Shown here piece by piece: positions 37,682-47,080 of a stretch of DNA of 64,000 nt; the stretch's first letter is position 1, and every line of letters starts with the position of its first letter. The position numbers and the translations under genes are program-made. Location: assembly GCA_044222225.1 (NCBI GenBank), contig JBGANR010000001.1, positions 1-64,000 of the forward strand, read 5' to 3'. The notes under the pieces were generated by a model, which saw only the letters and a program-made list of their open reading frames with translations, did not search any database and was not told the origin of the DNA. Source of the stretch: JBGANR01 sp044222225. Lineage in GTDB: Bacteria; Actinomycetota; Actinomycetes; Mycobacteriales; Mycobacteriaceae.

Positions 37682-39550
37682 GTGGAGAAGCTGCGCATGA
37701 CATCGCCCGACCTGACCGCCACCAACATCGACCAGCTCGCCGAGTTGTTCCCCAGCGTCGTCACAGAGACCCTCGACGCCGATGGAAACCCGAAGAAGGC
37801 CATCGACTTCGACCTGCTCCGCCAGGAACTGTCCGATCACGTCGTCGAGGGCCCGCAGGAGCGTTACCAGCTCGACTGGCCTGGCAAGCGCGCCGCCGCG
37901 TTCGCTGCCAACGCGCCCATCGCAAAGACCCTCCGCCCTGTCCGCGAAGAGTCCGTCGACTTCGACGCCACGAAGAACCTCTTCATCGAGGGCGACAACC
38001 TCGGCGCACTCAAGTTGCTGCAGGAGTCGTATCTGGGCCAGGTCAAGCTGATCTACATCGACCCGCCGTACAACACAGGCAATGACTTCGTCTACGAAGA
38101 CGACTTTGCTGAGAGCACGCAGGAATACCTCACGCGTTCCGGGCAGGCAGACGACTCGGGCGTAAAGCTGGTGGCGAATACCGAATCCAACGGACGGTTT
38201 CACTCGGACTGGCTGAGTATGATGTATCCGAGGCTGAAGCTTGCTCGGAATCTTTTGTCTGATGACGGGCTAATCTTTGTGTCGATTGATGACGCTGAAG
38301 CACCGAACCTGCGTCGGTTATGCGACGAAGTTCTTGGCACCGAGAATTTCGTCGGCCAACTGGTGTGGAAGTCCCGAGTAAGCGAGGACACCCGCTCGAA
38401 GACGGGACTTTCCACCGACCATGAGTACATCGTTGCCTACCGACGAAGCGAAACCGGGCGCTTCGTTGGAGTCGGAAAAGACATGGGGAAGTTCAGCAAC
38501 CCCGACAACGACGCGCGAGGGCCATGGCGTAGTGCTGATCTCACCGGGCTTGCGACCGCTGACCGCCGCCCCAACCTTCACTACGACATTGTGAATCCGG
38601 ACACGGGACAGGCCTACCCTCCTCCACATAAGGGGTGGCGATACGACCCGTCCACTATGGCAACAAAGATTGCCGAAGGACGGATTCTGTGGCCGAGCGA
38701 CCCTTCTGGTCGCCCGCGGCACAAGCTCTTCGTGAACGAAATGTCAAGTCCATTCAAGAGCGCTACATCAGTTCTCCAGCGCTGGTCAACGGCCAACGGA
38801 ACCAGAGAGGTAAATGAGATTCTCGGCGGGGGAATATTCGATTTTCCCAAGCCGATTGAACTAATCAAGTTCTTGATTGAGCAGGCTTCCTCGGATTCGA
38901 AGGACGATCTGATTCTCGACTTCTTCGCTGGAAGCTCAACGACTGCACATGCTGTGATGTCTGCCAATGCGGAGGATGGAGGCACCAGGCGGTTCATTCT
39001 GATCCAACTTGACGAGAAGGTTGATGAAGACTCCGCCGCAGCGAAATCTGGCTACGCCAATATTGCGCAGATTTCGCGTGAGCGTATTCGCAGAGCCGGC
39101 GCGGCGGTGACCCGTGGTGCAGGATCGGCATCCGAGAAACTGGATCTTGGGTTCCGCACGTTAAAGCTCGACACAACCAATATGGCAGATGTTCTCCGAT
39201 CTCCCGATGAGACCGATCAGCTCGACCTCTCGAACCTGGAAGGAAGCGTGAAGCCGGACCGTTCGGGCGAAGACTTGCTCTTCCAGGTGATGCTCGACTG
39301 GGGCCTTGATCTCACGATGTCGATCGCCGTCGAGCAGATCGACGGTCAGGAGATCTTCGTGGTCGAGGACGGCGCCCTGATCGCGTGCTTCGACTCGGCG
39401 GTCAGCCCCGAATTGGTGCGCATCATCGCTGAGCGTGAACCCTTGCGCGCAGTATTCCGCGATTCGTCCTTCGCCTCGGATGCCGCCCGCATCAACGCAG
39501 AGCAGATCTTCCGCGAGGCCTCACCGGCCACCGATGTGAAGGCGATCTGA
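37682..39550 (+). CDS. Type III restriction-modification methyltransferase (Mod)
   Basis: 622 aa from GTG 37682 (ATG 37697 is possible). The catalytic DPPYNTGNDF motif precedes the SAM motif LDFFAGSSTTAHAV, the beta-class order of Mod proteins. The region between them (about 38,300-38,850) is the expected target-recognition domain and is visibly lower in GC than its surroundings. It modifies adenine in one strand of an asymmetric site and directs the Res subunit, encoded 5 nt downstream. Confidence 0.93.
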   Translation: MEKLRMTSPDLTATNIDQLAELFPSVVTETLDADGNPKKAIDFDLLRQELSDHVVEGPQERYQLDWPGKRAAAFAANAPIAKTLRPVREESVDFDATKNLFIEGDNLGALKLLQESYLGQVKLIYIDPPYNTGNDFVYEDDFAESTQEYLTRSGQADDSGVKLVANTESNGRFHSDWLSMMYPRLKLARNLLSDDGLIFVSIDDAEAPNLRRLCDEVLGTENFVGQLVWKSRVSEDTRSKTGLSTDHEYIVAYRRSETGRFVGVGKDMGKFSNPDNDARGPWRSADLTGLATADRRPNLHYDIVNPDTGQAYPPPHKGWRYDPSTMATKIAEGRILWPSDPSGRPRHKLFVNEMSSPFKSATSVLQRWSTANGTREVNEILGGGIFDFPKPIELIKFLIEQASSDSKDDLILDFFAGSSTTAHAVMSANAEDGGTRRFILIQLDEKVDEDSAAAKSGYANIAQISRERIRRAGAAVTRGAGSASEKLDLGFRTLKLDTTNMADVLRSPDETDQLDLSNLEGSVKPDRSGEDLLFQVMLDWGLDLTMSIAVEQIDGQEIFVVEDGALIACFDSAVSPELVRIIAEREPLRAVFRDSSFASDAARINAEQIFREASPATDVKAI

Positions 39551-39555
39551 CCACG

Positions 39556-42500
39556 ATGAAGCTTCAGTTCAAGGTTCATCAGTATCAAACCGACGCCGTC
39601 GACTCGGTGGTCGAGGTGTTCGCCGGGCAGCCCAAGCACGACGGTATCTCGTATCGGATCGACCCCGGCCGCGTGAAACCGGTCGCCAACCCGGGACTGT
39701 TCGAAACCAGCGAAAGCCCGGACTCCGGCCTGCGGAACGCGGAGATCGTACTCACCGGTGCGCAACTGCTTGAGAACACCCACAGGGTGCAGCGGTCCCG
39801 GAACCTGCCGTTGGCGCCGAAGCTGGTGGACAGCAAAGCAGCGCCGGGAGCACCGAATCTCGACGTTGAGATGGAGACCGGCACCGGCAAGACCTACGTC
39901 TACATCAAGACGATCATGGAGCTGCACAAGCGGTTCGGCTGGTCGAAGTACATCATCGTCGTCCCGTCGGTTGCGATCCGTGAAGGTGTGAAGAAGTCCT
40001 TCGATGTGACTGCCGAGCATTTCCAGCAGCTGTACGGAACGAAGCCGCGCTCGTTCATCTACAACTCGTCGCAGCTGCACGAGGTGGAGCGGTTCAGCTC
40101 CGATGCCGGTGTTCAGGTGATGATCATCAACATCCAGGCGTTCAACTCGTCCGGCAAGGACAACCGCCGTATCTACGATGTGCTCGACGATTTCCAGTCC
40201 CGCCGGCCGATCGACGTGATCAAGGCCAACCGGCCGATCGTGATCATCGACGAGCCCCAGAAGATCGGCGCGGACAAGTCCCTCGCATCCCTGGCGGAGT
40301 TCAACGCGCTGATGGTGCTGGGTTACTCGGCCACCCATAAGGTCGAGCACACCAAGGTTCACCGTCTGGACGCCCTCGACGCGTACAACCAGAAGTTGGT
40401 CAAGAAGATCGCCGTCCGCGGCATCACGGTCAAAGGGCTCGCCGGCTCGACCGCCTACCTGTACCTCGACGCCATCGAGATCGCCAAGGGCGCCACACCA
40501 CGTGCCCGGGTCGAGATCGAAGTACAGACCAAGAGTGGTCCAATCACCCGCCAGGTCAAGCGGGTGGAAAAGGGGACGAATCTTCACGTCCTCTCGAACG
40601 GTCTCGAAGCGTACAGACCGGATGGCCGAGCGCTCGTCGTCACCGATATCGACGCCAACCGCGATGTCATCGAACTCAGCAACGGTGACGTCATCATCGC
40701 CGGTCAGCTCGCCGACCGTGACGTGACCGAGGAAACCAAGCGGCGCATCCAGATCCGGGAAGTCATCCGCGCCCACCTGGACAAGGAACGTGAACTGTTC
40801 AGCCGGGGGATCAAGGTGCTCTCGCTGTTCTTCATCGACGAGGTCGCCAAGTACCGCGACTACGACCGCGAGGACACCCTCGGCGATTATGCCCGCATCT
40901 TCGAGGAAGAATACGAGACGATCCGCGACGACGTGCTCGGTGAACTCGCCCTTGACGAGTCGACCGCCGCGCACCAGGAATACCTGCTCCGCGACGAGAC
41001 CCGCAAGGTACACGAGGGCTACTTTTCCATCGACAAGAAGTCCAAGCGGCAGGTCGACGGCAAGGTCAGTGGACGGGGCGACGACAAGGGCCAGTCTACC
41101 GACACCGACGCCTACGATCTGATCCTCAAGAACAAGGAACGCCTGCTGTCGTTCGAGGAACCGGTGCGGTTCATCTTCTCACACTCCGCGCTGCGTGAGG
41201 GTTGGGACAACCCCAACGTGTTCGTAATGGGGATGCTCAAGAAGAGCGACAACACGGTCTCCCGCCGTCAAGAGATCGGCCGAGGTCTGCGGTTGGCGGT
41301 CGACCAGCACGGCGAACGCATGGACAACCCCGCCGTCGTGCATGACATCAACGAACTGACCGTCGTCACCGACGAGTCCTACACCGACTTCGTGACCGGA
41401 CTCCAGAAGGAGATCGCCGACTCGTTGGCGGCACGGCCGCGCAAGGCAAGCGTGAAGTTCTTCACAGGCAAAACCATCCAGACTCCCAGCGGCGAATCCG
41501 TTGTGGAGGAGGCGCTCGCGCAGGCGCTGTACAAGTACCTGATCAAGAACGACTACCTCAACGATGACGACACGGTCTCCGAGACGTACAAGCAGGCCAA
41601 GGAAACCGGCACGCTCGCGGAACCCACTTCGGATGTGCTGCGGCCGGTCATCGATTCCGTGTGGCCGCTCGTGGATGCGCTGTATCTCGATGTGAAGGTG
41701 ATCGGCGAGGACGGCCGCAAGCCGAAGAAGATCCCGCTCAACGAGGCCAACTTCGCGAAGAAGGAGTTCCAGGCACTCTGGGGTCGGATCAACCACAAGG
41801 CGGTCTACCAGGTCGAGTTCGACTCGAACGAGTTGATCCGCAAGTGCATTCAGGCGATCGACACCCACCTCAACGTGGCCGCGATGCAGTACGTCCTCAT
41901 CGAAGGACAGCAGAAGGACGCCCTCGACGCCGAGGACCTCACCAACACGGCCGGATTCGACCAAACTCGCACACGGACTCACACCGAGACGGTCACCGCC
42001 GGCTCACAGGTGAAGTACGACCTCCTCGGCGAGATCACCGAGAAAACCCAACTCACCCGACGCACCGTCGCCGCCATCCTGGGTGGGGTCACGCCGGCAA
42101 CATTCGCGAAGTTCCGGCTCAACCCGGAACAGTTCATCACCGAAACCGCCCGGCTTGTCAACGAGCAGAAGGCCACCGTAATCGTCGAGCACCTGACCTA
42201 CGACACCCTCGATGACCGGTTCGACTCGGCGATCTTCACCGAGAATCAGACCAAGCAGGACTTCACACAGGCCGGCGACAAGCTGCGCAAGCACATCTAC
42301 GACTATGTCGTCACCGACTCCAAGGTCGAACGCGACTTCGTCGACGAGATCGATTCCAGCAACGAGGTCGCGGTCTACGCGAAACTCCCACGGGGCTTTT
42401 TCATCCCGACCCCGGTCGGTGACTACAACCCCGACTGGGCGATCGCGTTCACCGAGGGAAGCGTCAAACACGTGTACTTCGTCGCCGAGACGAAAGGCTC

Positions 42501-42651
42501 ACTCTCGACCATGCAGCTCAAGGGAGTCGAGAACGCCAAGATCGAGTGCGCCCGGAAGTTCTTCGACTCGCTCAACAAGAAGAACGGGCAGGACGTCACA
42601 TACAACGTTGTCACGGACTACACGGAGTTGATGCAGCTCGTGACCACGTAG
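39556..42651 (+). CDS. Type III restriction endonuclease (Res)
   Basis: 1,031 aa. Helicase motifs: METGTGKTYVYI (Walker A), IIDEPQKIG (II), LGYSATHK (III), EGWDNPNVF (V) and QEIGRGLRLAV (VI). The C-terminal PD-(D/E)xK nuclease is NPDWAIAF ... FVAETKGSL. With Mod it should form a Type III complex that cuts unmodified DNA after ATP-driven communication between sites. It is intact. Confidence 0.94.
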   Translation: MKLQFKVHQYQTDAVDSVVEVFAGQPKHDGISYRIDPGRVKPVANPGLFETSESPDSGLRNAEIVLTGAQLLENTHRVQRSRNLPLAPKLVDSKAAPGAPNLDVEMETGTGKTYVYIKTIMELHKRFGWSKYIIVVPSVAIREGVKKSFDVTAEHFQQLYGTKPRSFIYNSSQLHEVERFSSDAGVQVMIINIQAFNSSGKDNRRIYDVLDDFQSRRPIDVIKANRPIVIIDEPQKIGADKSLASLAEFNALMVLGYSATHKVEHTKVHRLDALDAYNQKLVKKIAVRGITVKGLAGSTAYLYLDAIEIAKGATPRARVEIEVQTKSGPITRQVKRVEKGTNLHVLSNGLEAYRPDGRALVVTDIDANRDVIELSNGDVIIAGQLADRDVTEETKRRIQIREVIRAHLDKERELFSRGIKVLSLFFIDEVAKYRDYDREDTLGDYARIFEEEYETIRDDVLGELALDESTAAHQEYLLRDETRKVHEGYFSIDKKSKRQVDGKVSGRGDDKGQSTDTDAYDLILKNKERLLSFEEPVRFIFSHSALREGWDNPNVFVMGMLKKSDNTVSRRQEIGRGLRLAVDQHGERMDNPAVVHDINELTVVTDESYTDFVTGLQKEIADSLAARPRKASVKFFTGKTIQTPSGESVVEEALAQALYKYLIKNDYLNDDDTVSETYKQAKETGTLAEPTSDVLRPVIDSVWPLVDALYLDVKVIGEDGRKPKKIPLNEANFAKKEFQALWGRINHKAVYQVEFDSNELIRKCIQAIDTHLNVAAMQYVLIEGQQKDALDAEDLTNTAGFDQTRTRTHTETVTAGSQVKYDLLGEITEKTQLTRRTVAAILGGVTPATFAKFRLNPEQFITETARLVNEQKATVIVEHLTYDTLDDRFDSAIFTENQTKQDFTQAGDKLRKHIYDYVVTDSKVERDFVDEIDSSNEVAVYAKLPRGFFIPTPVGDYNPDWAIAFTEGSVKHVYFVAETKGSLSTMQLKGVENAKIECARKFFDSLNKKNGQDVTYNVVTDYTELMQLVTT

Positions 42652-42682
42652 CCGAGACGAGTGGCCTTCTCATTTCCTCGAA

Positions 42683-42967
42683 GTGAGAAGGCCCCAAGGG
42701 AAACTGACCAACGCCTGGGTGTCTATCAACGACGCAAGGGCCGACCAGAACGGCGCGACGCTGAAACAGCTCTACCAGGATTCGGATATGCCGGACGCGC
42801 TCCGCGAGGCCCACGACTCTTTCGTCGCCATCGACGATCGTGCATTCGACGCGAAGACCACCTACGTGAGTGCAGACGATGGAAAACGGGTCCGCTCCGC
42901 CTCACGCGTGGAACTGACCGCCCTCGACCATCTGCCGATACCCCTGAAAGTCAGGGCAAGGAGATGA
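42683..42967 (+). CDS. Small ORF, possible remnant of a DNA methyltransferase C-terminus
   Basis: 94 aa from GTG; its TGA overlaps the next start (ATGA at 42964). The stretch ATLKQLYQDSDMPDALREAH resembles the C-terminal tail of large MmeI-like SAM-dependent DNA methyltransferases, but this is a short resemblance only. It fills the gap between Res and the dioxygenase-like gene. It could instead be a small partner protein of that pair. Confidence 0.4.
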   Translation: MRRPQGKLTNAWVSINDARADQNGATLKQLYQDSDMPDALREAHDSFVAIDDRAFDAKTTYVSADDGKRVRSASRVELTALDHLPIPLKVRARR

Positions 42968-43626
42968 GCCTGGCGCTGAATGAGTTGGCGGCCGAGGCCG
43001 CGGTGAATGGATGGGTCACAGCGAGGGCTGATCTGCAGGAATTGAGGGGGGTTGCGCGCTCGCTGGGATGGCACGAGGTTCCTGCCCGACTCGGCGACGA
43101 GCCCGCGTCCGAGCTGTACCCCGTGCCAGCGCGCACGGCGCATCCCAGGTCGCTCAGCGCCCAGTACGGATTGGGAGCTCAGCCACTCCACACCGACGGG
43201 GCGCATCTACCCCAACCCCCGGAAATCGTGGCACTCCAGGCCCAAGCACCCAACCGGACTGCCACCCGCCTCTGGACCGCTGCCAACACCACGGCGCGAC
43301 TCGGTCGGGCAGTTCCCTGGTCCGCACTGCGGCACGGCGTGTTCCTGGTGTCGTCCGGCCGTCGGAGGAGTCACGCGGTCGCCGCGAGCCACGGCCAAAT
43401 CCGGTACGACCCTGGATGTATGACACCCTGCGACCAACGAGCACGGCGAGTCGCGACCTTCTTCGAGGACGCGCTGAATGACGCCCACGCCCACACATGG
43501 GATTCAAACCAGGAGGTGCTTCTGATCGACAACCGGATCACCTTGCATGCTCGTGCCCAGGTGTCACCGGATGACGAAGGTCGTGTCCTGCGCCGGGTCG
43601 CGTTCAGATTTGGGAGAGGCGAATGA
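42964..43626 (+). CDS. Fe(II)/2-oxoglutarate dioxygenase-like protein (TauD/clavaminate-synthase-like)
   Basis: 220 aa. The double-stranded beta-helix facial triad is visible: His76-x-Asp78 (LHTDGAH) and a distal His195 in LLIDNRITLHAR, followed by Arg residues (RRVAFRF) in the 2-oxoglutarate-binding position. Length is short for TauD. The stop overlaps the following HEPN gene (ATGA). Placement between a restriction cassette and a HEPN gene suggests a role in defence, either modifying a nucleic acid/protein or controlling the HEPN protein. Substrate unknown. Confidence 0.7.
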   Translation: MSLALNELAAEAAVNGWVTARADLQELRGVARSLGWHEVPARLGDEPASELYPVPARTAHPRSLSAQYGLGAQPLHTDGAHLPQPPEIVALQAQAPNRTATRLWTAANTTARLGRAVPWSALRHGVFLVSSGRRRSHAVAASHGQIRYDPGCMTPCDQRARRVATFFEDALNDAHAHTWDSNQEVLLIDNRITLHARAQVSPDDEGRVLRRVAFRFGRGE

Positions 43627-44540
43627 CAGCTCCATGGAACCCCGATGCGCTCTGGCTCAAGGCCAAGTTGTTCATCAACCATGCGCTGGATGACGACGAA
43701 CCGCGGGACTTCGACGAACGAGCGCTGTGGGCATCGTTGGCGCTTGAGTTGCTGGCGAAAGCTGCCCTTGCGCGAGTGTCCCCGCTTTTGATCGCTGTTC
43801 CGAATGAAGACGGTCACAATCTGCTCGTCGCAAGCGGGCTCGTTCAGGGTGAGGCACGGTTCACGTCGGTGCAAGCGAGGACGCTGTTCTCGCGCCGCGC
43901 GAAAGCCTTCAAGCCATTCAGCGAGAAGGAGGCCCAAGCGATCGCCAATGCGCGCAACGAGTACCTGCACGGTGCTGCGGCCTCCTTCGCGCCCATCCCG
44001 CCAGATTCCTGGTGGCCGCGCTATTGGGCACAGGCGCGGATCCTCGTCCATGCTTGCGACAAGAACATGGATGATTTCGTCGGCTCCGAATACGAGTCCA
44101 AGGTCGAGAGCCATCTGACTCGGAACCAGAAGAACATCGAGCACCGAGCGGAGATGCTCGTCGAGCGTGCGCGTCAGAGGCTCGGGCAGTTCAAGTCTGG
44201 CCAGATGCGAGCAGCGGAACTCGATGAATGGGTTCGACAAGCGAAGTATTTGACCGCGGGACTGCGATACTCAGCCTCGGCGACTTGCCCGGCGTGTGAC
44301 GGAACAGGACTCGTGGAGGGCGAGGACGTTGACAATGCCGAAACACACTACGAGCAGGTCTCGGAAGACGACTACGACGCTTGGGTCGACTTGACCGTCG
44401 GTGCGGACTACTTCAGTTGCAGCGAGTGCCACCTCATTCTCGACTCATACGAACTCATCGAGGCGCTGGGGTTGCCAGCAGATTTCGAGACAACGACGGA
44501 CGTCGGAGACTACTGGGAACCCGAGTACGGCAACGACTGA
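43623..44540 (+). CDS. HEPN-like ribonuclease candidate with zinc ribbon
   Basis: 305 aa from ATG at 43623. A helical N-terminal part (ERALWASLALELLAKAALARV) leads to ANARNEYLHG, which holds the HEPN RNase motif R111-N-x3-H116. A C-terminal zinc-ribbon-like pair follows: CPACDG (about residue 222) and CSEC (about 263), then an acidic tail. HEPN proteins with this motif are usually metal-independent RNases in toxin or abortive-infection systems. It is the last cargo gene, 76 nt before the right transposon end. Confidence 0.7.
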   Translation: MTAPWNPDALWLKAKLFINHALDDDEPRDFDERALWASLALELLAKAALARVSPLLIAVPNEDGHNLLVASGLVQGEARFTSVQARTLFSRRAKAFKPFSEKEAQAIANARNEYLHGAAASFAPIPPDSWWPRYWAQARILVHACDKNMDDFVGSEYESKVESHLTRNQKNIEHRAEMLVERARQRLGQFKSGQMRAAELDEWVRQAKYLTAGLRYSASATCPACDGTGLVEGEDVDNAETHYEQVSEDDYDAWVDLTVGADYFSCSECHLILDSYELIEALGLPADFETTTDVGDYWEPEYGND

Positions 44541-44590
44541 CGAAGCCGTGGATGGTCCAGTGCGCTGACAGCCTCAGAACCTCCGGTCGG

Positions 44591-44615
44591 CAACACGTTC
44601 AAACCATCTACGGAA
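44591..44615. repeat. Right terminal inverted repeat of the Tn554-like element
   Basis: CAACACG (44591-44597) and TACGGAA (44609-44615), 11 nt apart, are the complements of the left-end blocks. CCGCC follows immediately. Confidence 0.75.
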
Positions 44616-44620
44616 CCGCC

Positions 44621-45680
44621 GTATGGCAAGAGCTGGAAGACCGACCAGGACCGACTCGGCGGCGCGAAGAAGATCATCGACCCTCGCTTCATCGTCACGC
44701 ACGACGGCGACAGCGAGTATTCGCTCGTCACTCGCAGTAGTGACGGTCAGCTGATGTTTCTGGCGAACCTGATCTCCAAGATGAAGCAGGAGACCGAGCT
44801 GGGAACTCGGATCGCCTCCGTCCACAACGGATCCTCGCTGTTCACCGGTGACGCGGGGCAGGGGGAGAGCAACATACGTCGCTGGATCATCGAGAACGAC
44901 TGGCTCGAGGCGATCGTCGCGCTGCCTCTCAAGATGTTCTACAACACCGGGATCGCGACCTACGTGTGGGTGCTCTCCAATCGCAAGGAGCAGCGCCGTA
45001 AGGGCAAGGTTCAGCTCATCGACGCGACCGGCTGGTCCACTCCGCTCCGAAAGAACCTTGGGGAGAAGGGCGTCGAACTCAGAACGACTGACGCCGACAA
45101 GGTGCTCGAAGCGTACATGGCATTCGACCAGTACGAAGACTCCGATCGCTCCAAGGTGTTCGACGATGCCGACTTCGGCTACCGAAAGATCACCGTCGAG
45201 CGTCCGCTTCGTATCCAAGGCGTAGATCCGAGCCGCGTGTACTCAGCGAAGGAGATCAAGCAGCTCAAGGAAGAGGGGGTGCGCGACGAGGCTGCACCGG
45301 CGGTGATCAAGAAGGCGCTTCCATACGCTGCTGTCGCTGACCCGCTGCACGGCCGGTACGAAGCTGTTATCGACGGGCGAACGCGCGTCGTCGAGTACGA
45401 GCCTGACACCGAACTGCGCGACACCGAGCAGGTCCCTTTGACGGAGCCAGTCGGCGACTGTGCCGATGGTGTAGAGGCCTTCTTCCGTCGTGAGGTACTG
45501 CCATATGCGCCGGATGCATGGATCGACAAGTCGAAGACAAAGATCGGTTACGAGATCTCCTTCACGCGTCACTTCTACAAGCCCGCGCCGATGCGCACAC
45601 TGGTCGAGATCCAGGCCGACATTCGCGCCCTCGAAGCCGAGACCGACGACCTCATCGCCGAGATCGCTGGTGAGGACTGA
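44621..45680 (+). pseudogene. hsdM: Type I restriction-modification DNA methyltransferase, 3' part (split)
   Basis: The frame is open from inside the transposon and the HsdM sequence resumes with PPYGKSWKTDQDRLGG, the second half of the NPPY motif. It continues with SIVHNGSSLFTGDAG-type HsdM sequence and WIIENDWLEAIVALP to a stop at 45680, overlapping the hsdS start. An ATG at 44754 could start a fragment lacking the catalytic motif. Excision of the transposon would rebuild a functional gene. Confidence 0.93.
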
Positions 45681-47029
45681 TGTTTCGCAATCTGCCGCGA
45701 TACGACCACTATGCGCCGAACGATAGCCCGTGGCTCGGCGAACTCCCCTCACACTGGCGCACGCAGCGGACCAAGTCACTCCTTGCCGAACGTTCCCAGA
45801 AGGGATACCCGGACGAGCCGCTCCTCGCCGCGACCCAGAGTCGAGGCGTGATTCTGAAGTCTGACTACGGTACGCGCACGGTGACTGCAACCAAGGATCT
45901 GCACCTCCTCAAACTCGTCGAGGTGGGAGACTTTGTGATCAGCCTGCGGTCCTTCCAAGGCGGGATCGAGCGGTGTCACCACCGCGGGATCATCTCACCG
46001 GCCTACACCGTTTTGACGGCAAACTCCGAAGGGTATCGGGATTACCTCACCTACCTCTTCAAATCGAAGCCGTTCGTAGACTCGCTGACACTATCCGTCA
46101 CTGGAATCCGAGAAGGGCAGAACATCGACTACGCGACGCTCGCAGTTGATCGACTCCCTGTGCCGACATGCGAAGAGCAGGCGGCGATCGTGAAGTACCT
46201 CGCCCACGCGAACGCCCGCATCGACAAGGCCATCGCCGCCAAGCGTCGCCTCGTTTCGTTACTCGGCGAGCTTGCGGCGTCGATCCAGCACTCAATCGTT
46301 ACTGCAGTCACGGAAGGCGACGAGACTATCTCGATTGGTCAATCGTCTTCGTTGGTGCAGACTGGACCATTTGGAAGCCAGTTGCACGCAGATGAATACG
46401 TATCTGAAGGCGTTCCGGTCATCAATCCTTCGCACATTGGCCCGACAGGAATATTTTCTGATCCCGCGATAGGTGTGTCGGCGGCAAAAGCTGCGGAATT
46501 GCGTCGCCATCGTTTCGAAGCGGGCGATATCGTTCTTGCGCGACGAGGCGATCTGGGGCGTTCCGCCGTGGTACTCGCTGAGCAAGTCGGGTGGTTGTGC
46601 GGCACCGGAAGCCTAACCGTTCGGCTGCGTCGAGATCTTTGGAATCCTGAGTACTTCCGGATGGCGTTCTCGTCCAAGGAAAACAAGGAGCGCCTTGAGC
46701 TCTTGAGCGTTGGATCGACGATGGCCAATCTTAACGCGTCCCAGGTCAGCCGCTTGCGGATGCAACGTCCACCTCTCTTGCGACAAGATTCTGCTGTCCG
46801 TGAGGCGCGCCGTGCACAAGTCGATCACGTCTCGCGGGTGACGACGGTGACTCGTGAGATCAAGCTCCTTCAGGAGTTTCGAGCCCGACTCGTCGCCGAC
46901 GTCGTGACGGGCCAGGTTGATGTGCGCGCGGTTGCAGCCGGTCTGCCTGACGAGCCGGAGGCGGCGATCGACCTCGCCGACGAGTCCCGCGAGGGGCTGT
47001 CCGGGGTCATCGAGGGTGCCAATGCCTGA
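45680..47029 (+). CDS. hsdS: Type I restriction-modification specificity subunit
   Basis: 449 aa from ATG at 45680 (TGATG overlap with hsdM). Two target-recognition domains with the characteristic opening WLGELPSHWRTQRTKSLLAERS are separated by conserved helices (EEQAAIVKYLAHANARIDKAIAAKRRLVSLLGE). The second half, starting about residue 215, has lower GC, as expected for recombining TRDs. It would give the sequence specificity for HsdM and HsdR. Confidence 0.93.
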   Translation: MFRNLPRYDHYAPNDSPWLGELPSHWRTQRTKSLLAERSQKGYPDEPLLAATQSRGVILKSDYGTRTVTATKDLHLLKLVEVGDFVISLRSFQGGIERCHHRGIISPAYTVLTANSEGYRDYLTYLFKSKPFVDSLTLSVTGIREGQNIDYATLAVDRLPVPTCEEQAAIVKYLAHANARIDKAIAAKRRLVSLLGELAASIQHSIVTAVTEGDETISIGQSSSLVQTGPFGSQLHADEYVSEGVPVINPSHIGPTGIFSDPAIGVSAAKAAELRRHRFEAGDIVLARRGDLGRSAVVLAEQVGWLCGTGSLTVRLRRDLWNPEYFRMAFSSKENKERLELLSVGSTMANLNASQVSRLRMQRPPLLRQDSAVREARRAQVDHVSRVTTVTREIKLLQEFRARLVADVVTGQVDVRAVAAGLPDEPEAAIDLADESREGLSGVIEGANA

Positions 47030-47057
47030 CAGTCTCGACTTCCCCTGCCGTCCTTCG

Positions 47058-47080
47058 AGTGTTACGATCTAGGTAACACT
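47058..47080 (+). promoter_or_regulatory. Operator palindrome directly upstream of the higBA start
   Basis: AGTGTTAC-GATCTAG-GTAACACT, perfect 8-bp arms with 7-nt spacer, ends 1 nt before the toxin ATG. A TACGAT -10-like element lies inside it, so transcription could start at or near the ATG, giving a leaderless mRNA that the antitoxin represses. Confidence 0.75.

Larger units (their letters stand above)
27441..44620 (+). mobile_element. 17,180-bp Tn554-like transposon carrying restriction and defence cargo
   Basis: The element is flanked by CCGCC at 27436-27440 and 44616-44620, and both copies sit in the NPPY codons of hsdM. The ends carry imperfect inverted repeats: TTCCGTA then CGTGTTG on the left (27442-27448, 27458-27464), and their complements on the right (44609-44615, 44591-44597). 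Transposition genes (27515-33322) are three overlapping tyrosine-recombinase-type ORFs plus a small DUF6262-like ORF, the layout of Tn554 tnpABC-type elements. Cargo: HTH, SNF2 helicase, DUF4391, Mod, Res, dioxygenase-like, HEPN-like genes. Loss of one CCGCC plus the element would exactly restore hsdM. Confidence 0.88.
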
